A stretch of DNA of 64,000 nt from Phlegmacium glaucopus (lineage: Eukaryota; Basidiomycota; Agaricomycetes; Agaricales; Cortinariaceae): assembly GCA_015039465.1 (NCBI GenBank), contig MU130702.1:124001-188000 (forward strand), read 5' to 3'. Positions within the stretch are counted from its first letter, which is position 1. Every line of letters starts with the position of its first letter. Made by a program: the position numbers and the translations under genes. The notes beneath the pieces are model-generated. The model searched no databases. It was not told the origin of the DNA and saw only the letters and a program-made list of their open reading frames with translations. Shown piece after piece: positions 1 to 8,622 of the stretch.

Positions 1-465
1 AAAAGAAAATGGGCCATGTGAGAAGTTGCATGGCATAAGTAAAATTGGCATACTCCAGCTGTTCAATCCGGCCCCGCAGTTGGAAATCATGGAATGTCTG
101 TGACATATGGTGGTAGTTTGAAAGACAAGACAAAGTTAGCAAAATTAGTAACAGTAGTAACAGTCACGTAACTGTGCATCTAGTGTCACACTCTATTATA
201 GCACTGCTGGTTTGTAACTTTGTAGCTATCTAAGAAATATCTGATTCAAAATTTACAAACTTTTGTAAATATATTTTATTTTTGACAACAAGAAGCCTAC
301 CTTTTGTATCAAGTAAAATTAAAATTGCAAGATGTCACCACCTTCTATATGAGGTAAATTTAATTAACTAAGATGGTGACATTTTGGAACAAATTTTATT
401 CAATACAATTTATTATTACAAAAGGTAAAAGTTTGGCCAAAGTTTGGCTTCTTTTTGTCAAGAAG
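1..465. other. AT-rich flank left of the retrotransposon
   Basis: No gene is supported here. The stretch is AT-rich with short inverted repeats: a GTCACCA-type arm near 335 pairs with TGGTGAC near 373. An 8-bp stem (GGCTTCTT 446-453, AAGAAGCC 460-467) overlaps the junction with the element that begins at 466. Part of 220-277 resembles, in inverted orientation, the sequence just right of the element (5874-5909). The flank may therefore belong to an older repeat that was hit by the element. Confidence 0.4.
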
Positions 466-567
466 CCTCTGCAGCTGAGACGATGCGAGAGGAAGTTCTT
501 TTTAGGTGAATGCGAGGCTGCTAGAGCAACCTCCACAAATCTATTGGCCGAAGCGGAGGCTCGGCTA
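466..567 (-). repeat. B2 split direct repeat, 3' terminus of DIRS-like element
   Basis: A 102-bp sequence starting CCTCTGCAGCTGAGACG and ending GAGGCTCGGCTA on the plus strand. It repeats at 1089-1190 with a single base difference (T versus C in the TTTTTAGG(T/C)GAATGCG block). Its left edge marks the outer end of the element. Confidence 0.85.
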
Positions 568-690
568 CCTAAGCGGAGGCATAGACTACTGTAGCGTAAG
601 CGGAGGCATGAGTACTATAAATACATAAAAGATGGAGGCAGGATAAGAGGAAAAAATGTAAGGAAGAAAGAAAAAGGGAGAGGAGGGAGG
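568..690. other. 123-bp spacer between B2 and A2
   Basis: In the textbook Ngaro layout A2 and B2 abut; here 123 bp separate them. The spacer is purine-rich near A2 and holds two further copies of AAGCGGAGGC (about 571 and 596), a decamer also present in the end of B2 (about 551). It is not repeated elsewhere in the window. Confidence 0.6.
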
Positions 691-1088
691 GCGAAGGAAA
701 AAATGGACAGATACGAGCAGACAACGAAAACTTGGATTAATATAGATTAAATAAACGGAACCACGGGGCTACTCTGCGCTGTGAGGTCAGAAAAAGGTGC
801 TGAGGAAGTGAGCAACGATTTGCTCACCTGCGCTGTGACCGAAGAGAGGTGAGACAACAGCGCACGGTTCAATCGACTCTTGACCCTCATGTCTCAGCAC
901 AGCATCAGCCAAACAGAGGCACTGTGCCGAGACGGCCTCAAGCCAGACAGCACGAGGGGACAATACAAGAATTGCCCGTGGGTAGAGAACGTGACGCACA
1001 GAGGGCTGTCAGCTGGGGAAAGGGGGCTCGTGACGGCGCAGAGGCCTCCGGAAAGCCTCCTTACCCTCGGAACCCGCCTTTACGTCGA
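691..1088 (-). repeat. A2 split direct repeat of DIRS-like element
   Basis: A 398-bp block identical by eye to 5476-5873 (constant offset 4785 bp). Bounded exactly by the B1 repeat at 1089. The short ORFs inside it are shared by both copies and are not thought to be genes. Confidence 0.9.
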
Positions 1089-1190
1089 CCTCTGCAGCTG
1101 AGACGATGCGAGAGGAAGTTCTTTTTAGGCGAATGCGAGGCTGCTAGAGCAACCTCCACAAATCTATTGGCCGAAGCGGAGGCTCGGCTA
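1089..1190 (-). repeat. B1 split direct repeat of DIRS-like element
   Basis: The internal copy of the 102-bp B repeat, directly adjacent to A2 and about 75 bp downstream (element sense) of the recombinase stop codon. The matching copy is at 466-567. Confidence 0.85.
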
Positions 1191-1264
1191 TAAGGAAGGG
1201 TGTGAAGGAGTGAGGAGGGGATGGAGGTGGTGAGAAAGATGAGGCGAGAAGCTGAGGCCAAGGT

Positions 1265-2257
1265 TTAAGGGTGTCGGGTAGAGGCAAGTTGGATGGCGGC
1301 ACGAACGGAAGGGTTATCTCGAATATAAATCTTCCAAGCTTCGGATGACCAGCGGCCCAGAGCCATGATGATGGAATCGGAAAGGCCAAGGCTGGCATAA
1401 AATGTCGCCCCACCTGCTCTGGCTGAGTGCCCCCCGAAAGACCTATCAACAAAGGTGAAGAGTTTTGAGTCGAACCAGGCGCGAGTTGGATGAGAACCAT
1501 CTTCACGAAGGAAGAGAGGTAGACGCAGGCCATGGATACTATCTCGCGCGCAAACAAATTTACGGAGAAGAGAGACAGGGTCAGCTACCTCCTGAGATGA
1601 GAAGAGGATATCAGTGCCACGGAAAAAGGGGTCGGTCTTATGATATGGGAGATGATAGCCGGCATAGCCTGGTGAAAAACGGAGAGAGGATCGCTTGATA
1701 ATCTTGCACCAATCAATATCTTTTTTGTTCTTGAGGATGAGTTCACCTGAGCGATGGCACCCATAGAAAGAACAAGACATAATGGTGGCAAAGAGAAGGT
1801 CATCAAAATTCCCGGAGCATTTGGCGGTGTCGACGAAAGATGAAAGATGGCTGATGCGAATCGGCTGTTTACGATGAACAGGGTCTGCGCGTACCTTTTT
1901 TGAGCCTCGAATAGTAGCTTGTACGAGTGGGTTGTTTCTGTTGATGTCGAAGTCAGGATAAAGACTGAGAAGGAAGTGACGAGCGCCTGTGAGGTACTTG
2001 GGGCCAGAAGCAATATTAAGAGATGTAAAGGCAATGTAGCGTGAGAGGGTTTCGGGTGTAGGGTCGAGAGGAATGTCATGAATTCGGCAGAAATGAAGGT
2101 AATCTCGTGCACCTGTAGCATATCCGCTGATGGTGGATTTCTCAAGCGAATGTGTTTGCAGGTGCAGAACTCGAGCATCAAGGTCTTCGAGTTCTAGAGA
2201 GGGACGAGCCAACCGAGGGGATGGCTCGCCCAGAGCAGCTAAAAGCACTCTCTCCAT
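1265..2257 (-). CDS. DIRS-like tyrosine recombinase (ORF3)
   Basis: A 330-aa phage-integrase-fold tyrosine recombinase that would integrate the circular cDNA. The catalytic set is visible: Arg169 in GCHRSGEL, His277 and Arg280 in GGHSARAGG, Trp303 at the second His/Trp position in LGRWSSEAW, and the nucleophile Tyr311 in KIYIRDNP. The N-terminal part (about 25-130) resembles a SAM-like core-binding domain. The frame starts 19 bp inside the end of ORF2, as is common in these compact elements, so it may be expressed by re-initiation or readthrough. No internal stop or frameshift is seen, so the enzyme could be functional. Cryptons also use tyrosine recombinases but lack an RT, so that alternative is excluded by ORF2. 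Confidence 0.92.
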   Translation of the reverse strand: MERVLLAALGEPSPRLARPSLELEDLDARVLHLQTHSLEKSTISGYATGARDYLHFCRIHDIPLDPTPETLSRYIAFTSLNIASGPKYLTGARHFLLSLYPDFDINRNNPLVQATIRGSKKVRADPVHRKQPIRISHLSSFVDTAKCSGNFDDLLFATIMSCSFYGCHRSGELILKNKKDIDWCKIIKRSSLRFSPGYAGYHLPYHKTDPFFRGTDILFSSQEVADPVSLLRKFVCARDSIHGLRLPLFLREDGSHPTRAWFDSKLFTFVDRSFGGHSARAGGATFYASLGLSDSIIMALGRWSSEAWKIYIRDNPSVRAAIQLASTRHP

Positions 2258-5200
2258 CGCGTCGGCAGAAGGTCTCGAGGAGGAGAGAAGAGGCAGATGC
2301 TTTCAGCAGGGAATCGACGATAGAATTCGTCGACCATGAGTCTCGAAAGGAGATCGGCGCGGGTGTTGTTTTTACCAGCAATATGGCGGATCCGAAGATC
2401 AATTCCTGTCTCAAGGAGGATCCCAGCAAGGGCTAGCAATACTGAATTGTGCAGAGATTCGGCTGCTCGGAGAGAGCTATACGCTGCAACGGAATCGAGA
2501 CTGTCGGTCCATAAGAGGACTTTCCGAGGGGGAGAAGGGAAAACCGCTATATGATGGATGGCAGAGAGGATAGCGACAAGTTCAAGGAAGAATATATCTG
2601 TCTTTTCTTTGGCATTTGACGGCGCCATTGTGTACATGAATCCACGCCCGGCGTATACAAAAGAAAGGCCAAGACGAAGGCTTGCATCAGTCCACAACTC
2701 AAAATCTGCATCTTCGTCATTCCAGCGAGTAGCATCAACAAAGTGGACCCCAATTGCCTTCGGAATGACACTGATCAGCCACTCAAAGTTTCGTATGACA
2801 TCCGCGTTGAGGGAAATACCAGCATTCATGAGGCTCTTGCCAGCGATTTTACGATAGAACTCAGAAAGAGCCGGACGACCAAGGGGAAGGACACTGAATA
2901 CCCAATTCAAATATCCACCTACTCGGAGCCAGTCCCGAAGGGATGGCCTGCGTCCTGGAGTGGCGAGGAATGCACGGACAGCGGTGATAATGTCAGCAAT
3001 CGCGTCGTCAGTGAGGGTTAGCGTTCCATGATTGATGTCAACATAGAAGCCGATGATCTTTAATTCCGCACCGAATTCCTGCTTCTTTTCTCTCCATGGG
3101 CATCCAATCTCGTCCCATAACATAAGAAGTCGAGCTTGTGGACGAGGCCGCGAAACTCCCTTGTAAAGGACGAAGTCAGATGCTCGAGCCCATGAGAAAA
3201 AATCATCCATAAAGTCATGAAGGTCCTTGATGCCGAATTTCTTGATTCCAATCCAACACATAAGACCAGAGACAGAACACCAGCAACGAGGAGAAGCTCG
3301 GTTTCCAAAGACTAAGCGATGCACAAGGCGCCAAACACCTTCCACATCAATGACTTGCCTAAGTTGATAGATCGGATGGGCTGGAAGGTTTAGGAATGCT
3401 GATGATACATCAGACTTCCATGTGACAAGCGGTTCATCGGGAAACCTTTGTTTGGCGTTAAAAATCACTTGACCAAAGGTTCGCATATCGTCATAGTGGA
3501 CTTTAGCTTCAGATCGTGGAATACAGTCATTGAGTCCGGAGGCAGTGTGATCGGTAACGACTCGAGCCTTCCCCTTCTGCCAGATGACAAAGATTGGAGA
3601 AATCTTCATTCCTGGGAGAAGTATATTGGACTCGAGAGGTTCAGACCATCGATGAGCTCGGATCTCATCATCACGGAAGGATCGGATGGCGTCTACATCG
3701 GCCTGTTCGGATGCATAGTTTCGGATGGCATCGTCATGGTCATCTTCCCAATTACCTTCATCAAACGGCCAGAAACTGTAACGTAGACTATTCATCACCG
3801 ACTTGACGAAAGGTTGATTGGGATGGTCATATAGCATTGATTCAAAACGATTAACATTAAAGGGAGTTTCAACACGTATGAAATCACGTAAAGTATGCAA
3901 GGTGGATTGAATGCCTGGGTCGTTAAGGAGATGAGGAGGCGGCGAAGCAAGAGGGCAAGCTGTCTCGGTGGCTAAGGCTGAAGGAGATAAAAGAGGTGAT
4001 AACGAGGATTTATCCCAGACGAATCCTCGCTTGAATCGTGGGACCTCCGATATGAATTCACCAGCTTTCCGCTTAAGCTGACGAGTGCCCACAGATCGAG
4101 CTTCGTGGGCTTTACGACCGGCTGCCTCGAGCTGCTGCTGCTCTCTGATGCTGACGTCGTCGGTTGAGAGCTGAGAGGCATTCACTCCTGTCCTTGGCTC
4201 GATGAGGCCCACTGCACTCACTGCACTCATTGTGCCGACGGCCGAAACGGCATGTGTCACCCTCACAACTACCCAAGTTCCAGTTTTGACATATCGTATC
4301 AGAGCGCTTACGCGGCCCCTCGGAAGTGACCATGGTTCGTTTCTTACTTGACGAGGAAGACGAGGCCAATGCGACATGGGGTGAGCTGAGAAGTTGAGAG
4401 AGCAAGGGGAATGGAAGGGTGTCCTTGCTGCGATAAGGCTGGCGAACGTAGCGCTCACGAGAGTCACGGTCATACTTAATGGCAGGAAGAGGCGACGAAG
4501 TAGCCCGAAACATGTTGATAATGATCTCCCGGTAGGAGGCAAGTTCTGCCTTTCGGTGAGGGTAGAAAAGTAATACGGCCTCAACCCAAGCATCGTATAA
4601 ACGCATCCACTCTGCTTCAGAGACGATAGCGCGCCTCGAAGAGATGGAATTCTTCTTGAGAAGGGTGAATTTATCGTTGAGGTCCTTTGCCTCATCATTA
4701 GGGTTGTAACCCGGATCGAGAGTAACATAGAATTTTTCAAAGTCAACATATTTATCGAGGATGACCAGTCTCCAGATGGAGTTTGCGATCGGCTCGCGAA
4801 TCTTCCGTCCCTGGGCCTTGATGATGAGATTCTCAAAGGGTTTCTGATTAGTGTATGCGATCTTGCATTTCTGCGTATCATTGAGATGAGGGTCTTCAAA
4901 CACCGAGTCCTCATCATCTGCGAGGTGAGGAGCCACAGCAAGAACCGATTTCGAGAGGGAGGACAAGGGTGAGACCTCTTGGCTGAAGAGCTCAAGCATC
5001 TTGTCAAGCGTGTTTGGAGATAGATCAGACGGCGCGACATGAGGCGCTGAGCTGGAGTCAAGCTTAGCCCGGAGTGATGCCCAGGCAGCCTCCTCAACAG
5101 CTCTGTCTCGATCTTCCTGGTCTCGCGAACCGATTTCAGCACTGGGAGATAATTCGCGAGGCGGAGGATACTGCCTCTTGGCCTTAGAATGACGGATTTC

Positions 5201-5433
5201 GATTTGTTGTTTGAAGTCGTCAATATAGTCGACAGCTTCAACAACTTTGAGACCAAGGGCCTTGAGGGAATCGGCAAGGACTGCAGCCGGAAGATCTTTC
5301 TCGATGGCATCATCCACCAATTTCTCGCAAGCAATCGCTCTCGCATCAACGGACGGATCGGACACACAAGCGGACGCATCTGTCCTAGCAGTTTCAGACT
5401 CCGTAACGCCCTGGGATAGGACATTATGGTCAC
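2239..5433 (-). CDS. DIRS-like reverse transcriptase-RNase H (ORF2)
   Basis: The frame is open for 1,064 codons, but recognisable protein begins only around residue 490 (near 3960). Residues 1 to about 440 lie over ORF1 in another frame, and the true start or frameshift site is unknown. RT motif A is WKSDVSSAF (near 3400), motif B VFGNRASPRCW, and the active site FMDDFF (about 3200). RNase H follows with Asp in LWTDAS, Glu in FFLELVA, Asp in LLWTDSLDS and a C-terminal HIAGKNNTRADLLSRL block, giving the usual acidic set. No aspartic protease or DDE integrase is present, consistent with DIRS/Ngaro. It overlaps the recombinase by 19 bp. The protein would copy element RNA into cDNA in the cytoplasm or in capsid-like particles. 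Confidence 0.85.
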   Translation of the reverse strand: MTIMSYPRALRSLKLLGQMRPLVCPIRPLMRERLLARNWWMMPSRKIFRLQSLPIPSRPLVSKLLKLSTILTTSNNKSKSVILRPRGSILRLANYLPVLKSVRETRKIETELLRRLPGHHSGLSLTPAQRLMSRRLIYLQTRLTRCLSSSAKRSHPCPPSRNRFLLWLLTSQMMRTRCLKTLISMIRRNARSHTLIRNPLRISSSRPRDGRFASRSQTPSGDWSSSINMLTLKNSMLLSIRVTTLMMRQRTSTINSPFSRRIPSLRGALSSLKQSGCVYTMLGLRPYYFSTLTERQNLPPTGRSLSTCFGLLRRLFLPLSMTVTLVSATFASLIAARTPFHSPCSLNFSAHPMSHWPRLPRQVRNEPWSLPRGRVSALIRYVKTGTWVVVRVTHAVSAVGTMSAVSAVGLIEPRTGVNASQLSTDDVSIREQQQLEAAGRKAHEARSVGTRQLKRKAGEFISEVPRFKRGFVWDKSSLSPLLSPSALATETACPLASPPPHLLNDPGIQSTLHTLRDFIRVETPFNVNRFESMLYDHPNQPFVKSVMNSLRYSFWPFDEGNWEDDHDDAIRNYASEQADVDAIRSFRDDEIRAHRWSEPLESNILLPGMKISPIFVIWQKGKARVVTDHTASGLNDCIPRSEAKVHYDDMRTFGQVIFNAKQRFPDEPLVTWKSDVSSAFLNLPAHPIYQLRQVIDVEGVWRLVHRLVFGNRASPRCWCSVSGLMCWIGIKKFGIKDLHDFMDDFFSWARASDFVLYKGVSRPRPQARLLMLWDEIGCPWREKKQEFGAELKIIGFYVDINHGTLTLTDDAIADIITAVRAFLATPGRRPSLRDWLRVGGYLNWVFSVLPLGRPALSEFYRKIAGKSLMNAGISLNADVIRNFEWLISVIPKAIGVHFVDATRWNDEDADFELWTDASLRLGLSFVYAGRGFMYTMAPSNAKEKTDIFFLELVAILSAIHHIAVFPSPPRKVLLWTDSLDSVAAYSSLRAAESLHNSVLLALAGILLETGIDLRIRHIAGKNNTRADLLSRLMVDEFYRRFPAESICLFSPPRDLLPTRWRECF

Positions 5434-5509
5434 TCATGAGGGAAGGTATGGACAATGGCGAGGTACGAGCAGGTCGCGAAGGAAAAAATGGACAGATACG
5501 AGCAGACAA
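4112..5509 (-). CDS. Gag-like ORF1 of DIRS-like element
   Basis: A 465-aa protein. The N-terminal half is charged and partly helical. The C-terminus carries a cysteine/histidine knuckle region, CQNWNLGSCEGDTCRF followed by C..C..H....C in HNECSECSGPHRAKDRSEC, typical of nucleic-acid-binding gag-like ORF1 products of DIRS/Ngaro elements. The first ATG (5509) lies inside repeat A1; a second in-frame ATG is at 5437. ORF2 stays open in the +1 frame across almost all of this ORF, so a +1 frameshift or separate initiation could make RT. The role in packaging is inferred from position and zinc knuckles. Confidence 0.75.
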   Translation of the reverse strand: MSARICPFFPSRPARTSPLSIPSLMSDHNVLSQGVTESETARTDASACVSDPSVDARAIACEKLVDDAIEKDLPAAVLADSLKALGLKVVEAVDYIDDFKQQIEIRHSKAKRQYPPPRELSPSAEIGSRDQEDRDRAVEEAAWASLRAKLDSSSAPHVAPSDLSPNTLDKMLELFSQEVSPLSSLSKSVLAVAPHLADDEDSVFEDPHLNDTQKCKIAYTNQKPFENLIIKAQGRKIREPIANSIWRLVILDKYVDFEKFYVTLDPGYNPNDEAKDLNDKFTLLKKNSISSRRAIVSEAEWMRLYDAWVEAVLLFYPHRKAELASYREIIINMFRATSSPLPAIKYDRDSRERYVRQPYRSKDTLPFPLLSQLLSSPHVALASSSSSSKKRTMVTSEGPRKRSDTICQNWNLGSCEGDTCRFGRRHNECSECSGPHRAKDRSECLSALNRRRQHQRAAAARGSRS

Positions 5510-5873
5510 CGAAAACTTGGATTAATATAGATTAAATAAACGGAACCACGGGGCTACTCTGCGCTGTGAGGTCAGAAAAAGGTGCTGAGGAAGTGAGCAA
5601 CGATTTGCTCACCTGCGCTGTGACCGAAGAGAGGTGAGACAACAGCGCACGGTTCAATCGACTCTTGACCCTCATGTCTCAGCACAGCATCAGCCAAACA
5701 GAGGCACTGTGCCGAGACGGCCTCAAGCCAGACAGCACGAGGGGACAATACAAGAATTGCCCGTGGGTAGAGAACGTGACGCACAGAGGGCTGTCAGCTG
5801 GGGAAAGGGGGCTCGTGACGGCGCAGAGGCCTCCGGAAAGCCTCCTTACCCTCGGAACCCGCCTTTACGTCGA
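5476..5873 (-). repeat. A1 split direct repeat, 5' terminus of DIRS-like element
   Basis: The 398-bp partner of 691-1088, identical by eye along its length. Its right edge (5873) is the outer 5' end of the element. The first 11 codons of ORF1 fall inside it, so it probably also carries the promoter. Confidence 0.9.
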
Positions 5874-6028
5874 AAAATATATTAGCAAAAGTCTGCAAAT
5901 TAGCTACAAAAAGTATAATACATGACAGCGACAGGTCATGTGGTTCTGCTAATGTTTACTGACAAGTTCAAACTCAGATAAAAGCAACGGATAATCAGTG
6001 GCAATGATGATATTGTTGGGAAGAGGTA
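5874..6028. other. Spacer between retrotransposon and DLD1
   Basis: 155 bp upstream of DLD1 and probably its promoter or 5' UTR. It holds an inverted repeat ACATGAC...GTCATGT near 5921-5941 and a short stretch (5874-5909) resembling the left flank of the element in inverted orientation. No gene seen. Confidence 0.4.
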
Positions 6029-8543
6029 ATGGGTCCCTGGTGTAGAGACTCTATGGGACTAACAGTCGTTATAGGCCATAGGGGTGTGTATGCCTTTGGT
6101 CCAAGGCATTTCAACCTCAAACCAACAACTCCTCAATTTCTCACTTCCCGGCGTTGCTTCAGACTTTCCCGGCAACAACTCCAAAACCCCCACTACATGC
6201 AAAAATACTCACCATGGTCCACCAAGTTTACCGGGTCTCTAGAATCAAGAATATTTTGGCAAAGCGCAGTGTACGCCACGGTGCTCTTTGGAGTTACGTC
6301 GTATTTTTGTGTAAGTACGTGGTTGCCTCGTCCTAATATGTTTATTGACGCTAGATATTTCGCCTTCATCAAACCTCAGTTCAAAGATTACCTTATTACG
6401 TCCCCTTCAAATTCATCGTATGCTTCCCCAAAGGATCTCGGAGTAGCTATCTCGGAGCTACGACTTGCTTTTCCTGATCCCAATGTAGTTGTCACCGACG
6501 TGAATGCCTTAAAGACGTATGGCTCATCAGAAAATTCCTACCATCCAACGTCGCCCCACGCAGTTATTGTATAGCCCAATGCTTCCACCGATCTATGATT
6601 TTACTTACTTCAATTACAGGTTCGACCTAGCTCTACACTCGACGTGGTCAAAGTTGTTAACATAGCTCGTAAATATCGTGTTCCCATCACCCCATATAGT
6701 GGCGCGACTAGCCTTGAAGGTCAATTTTCTGGGGTAAGCATTATGCTGTGCCCAATCTATAAGCATTTGCTCATAGGTCACATGAAGCATCCACTGGGCA
6801 GCATTTGTCTGGACATGTCTTTGATGAATCAAATATTAAACATCAATGGTATTCGAATGAAATATTTTCAATTGTTAAACTCATAATTATCGATCATATC
6901 TAGTTGATGATGGAGACTTGACTTGTCAGGCTGGCGCTCGATGGGAAGACATTAACCGCACTTTGACGGAATGCGGTACCCCCCTATTCTTCCCAGTAAG
7001 TCAGTCATTCCCTGTAGATAATCAAATCAGTCATCAATTATGCCACTCCGAGATAGCTAGATCCCGGTCCTGGCGCCGTACGCTTTTTATCTTGAGTCCC
7101 TATTGGATCTTGACCAGGGTTCTATGTACAGACAATTGGTGGCATGGTCGGTACTGGGTGTAGTGGGAGTATGCATTAGGTCCTGTCCGTTCACCGATTA
7201 GTGAAAGCTCACTTATGACTATAGCAAATTCTGTTCGATATGGCACCGCAAGAGCAGAATGGTTCCTTAACCTCGTTAGTATCCTGAATCCATTCTCTCA
7301 GTACTTTTTCAAAAGTAGCGCTCAAGACCGTTGTACTCCCCAATGGAGAAATCATCAAGACGCGTAGTCGAGCAAGAAAATCAGCAACTGGTTTTGACAC
7401 CACTAAGCTCTTTATTGGTGCGGAAGGGACGTTAGGGGTGGTCACAGAAGGTAGCGGAATTCTCTTTATACTCGTTCCCTATTTCTTACGTCGCTTCATC
7501 TGGCAGCAACGTTGCGTCTCGCTCCTCTACTCCCCACCAAAGTTGCAATGGCTCAATTCCCTAACATTCAACAAGCCGTGAGTGCTGTTCAAGAAATTTT
7601 AAACTCTCCACAAGGACTGCACATACGTAAGTTTTCCGACGTATCGACCTCTGCGCAATTCACCCTCCCTAATACAGAATGTGTCGAACTTTTAGATGAT
7701 TGCAGTGAGCCTTTCTTTTCTTTTCTCTGAATTCAAACCAGCTAAAAAGTTAGTGATGAGCGCCATCAATATTGCAGGTCTGGTGGACAAGCCTTATCCC
7801 GTGAAAGACACGCTGTTCTTCAAGATACAAGGCGATGCATCATCCATTACACAGGCATCTAAGACTGTGCGGACTATTGTCAATAAACATGGTAGTCTTT
7901 GTTTCCGGTTTGCATCCACTGACAAGGAAGCAGACGAACTATGGCAAAATCGCAAGTATGCTTTAATGTCAACCCTCGCCGCCCACCCTGGTTCGCGCTG
8001 TTGGACAACAGATGTCTGGTATGGCGTCTCTTATGAACTCCTGAATCAACAATAATCTTTTCTAGTGTCCCTGTCTCCAGATTGCCTGAGCTCGTTCATG
8101 AAACCAAGCAAGACCTTCTTGAATCCAACTTACGAAGCACTATCGTGGGGCATGTTGGCGACGGGAATTTCCATGCTTTGATATTATTTGACGGAGAACA
8201 GGAGCTTCCTGCCGTCAGTGACGCAGTGCATCGTCTCGTTCATCGAGCGATTAAATTAGATGGAACCTGTCAGCTTTATTCTCGATTCTGCGTTATTCAA
8301 ACTCACTAAAATTCTTTGCATATGATAGGTACCGGCGAGCATGGGGTAGGAGTTGGTAAGAAAGAGTACCTCGTAGAAGAACTTGGTGTCAATACAGTGG
8401 AATTGATGAGAACGATCAAACGTGCTATTGATCCATTCAATATAATGAACCCAGGCAAAGTAAGCAAGCGTTCAAGATATTAATGATTGTTCTCAGTGCT
8501 GAAGTTAGCCAAGCTCTATCCAGATGAAAATTCTACCACTTAA
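6029..8543 (+). CDS. DLD1: D-lactate dehydrogenase (cytochrome), mitochondrial
   Basis: FAD-linked oxidase that converts D-lactate to pyruvate and passes electrons to cytochrome c. The FAD-binding domain (PCMH type) includes TPYSGATSLEG, LDPGPGATIGGMVGTGCSG, NSVRYGTAR and GAEGTLGVVTEATLRLAP. The C-terminal FAD-oxidase domain has HVGDGNFHALI and TGEHGVGVGKK. An Arg-rich N-terminus followed by one hydrophobic segment (YATVLFGVTSYF) fits mitochondrial import and inner-membrane anchoring. Exons inferred: 6029-6310, 6380-6568, 6620-6733, 6788-6848, 6904-6995, 7057-7077, 7132-7168, 7225-7274, 7327-7450, 7507-7626, 7678-7704, 7742-8018, 8066-8268, 8329-8459, 8514-8543. The 7057-7077 exon is 21 nt. 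The start is uncertain; a later Met (around 6197) is possible. The stop lies 79 bp from the convergent NOT4 stop. Confidence 0.88.
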
Positions 8544-8622
8544 ATATCACGGACAGAACGATGATATATACTTGTATTCTGCATTTCACATTCTGCGACC
8601 AAGAAATGAACAAAAATATATA

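Larger units (their letters stand above)
466..5873 (-). mobile_element. DIRS/Ngaro-like tyrosine-recombinase retrotransposon, nearly complete
   Basis: About 5.4 kb, read on the minus strand. In element orientation the order is A1 repeat (5873-5476), gag-like ORF1, RT-RNase H ORF2, tyrosine recombinase ORF3, B1 (1190-1089), A2 (1088-691), a 123-bp spacer, B2 (567-466). The A1 ... B1-A2-B2 split direct repeats plus a tyrosine recombinase in place of a DDE integrase or aspartic protease are diagnostic of the Ngaro/PAT side of the DIRS order. Such elements are thought to integrate through a circular intermediate without target duplication, and I see no clear target-site duplication. The two 398-bp A copies read identical, the B copies differ at one base, and all three ORFs are open, so the copy looks young and possibly still active. 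Confidence 0.9.

Noticed and set aside
849..1193. Plus-strand ORFs in the A repeats
   Set aside because: Identical in both A copies, short and without domain features; chance frames in repeat DNA.
1144..2181. Minus-strand ORFs in other frames over the recombinase (1144-1557, 1585-2181)
   Set aside because: They overlap the recombinase frame, which carries all catalytic motifs; their translations are Ser/Leu/Pro-rich and match no family.
691..5873. Reading the 398-bp direct repeats as LTRs of a Gypsy/Copia element
   Set aside because: The repeats are not terminal on the 3' side (a further B repeat lies outside), there is no integrase or aspartic protease, and a tyrosine recombinase is present. 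This is the DIRS/Ngaro layout.
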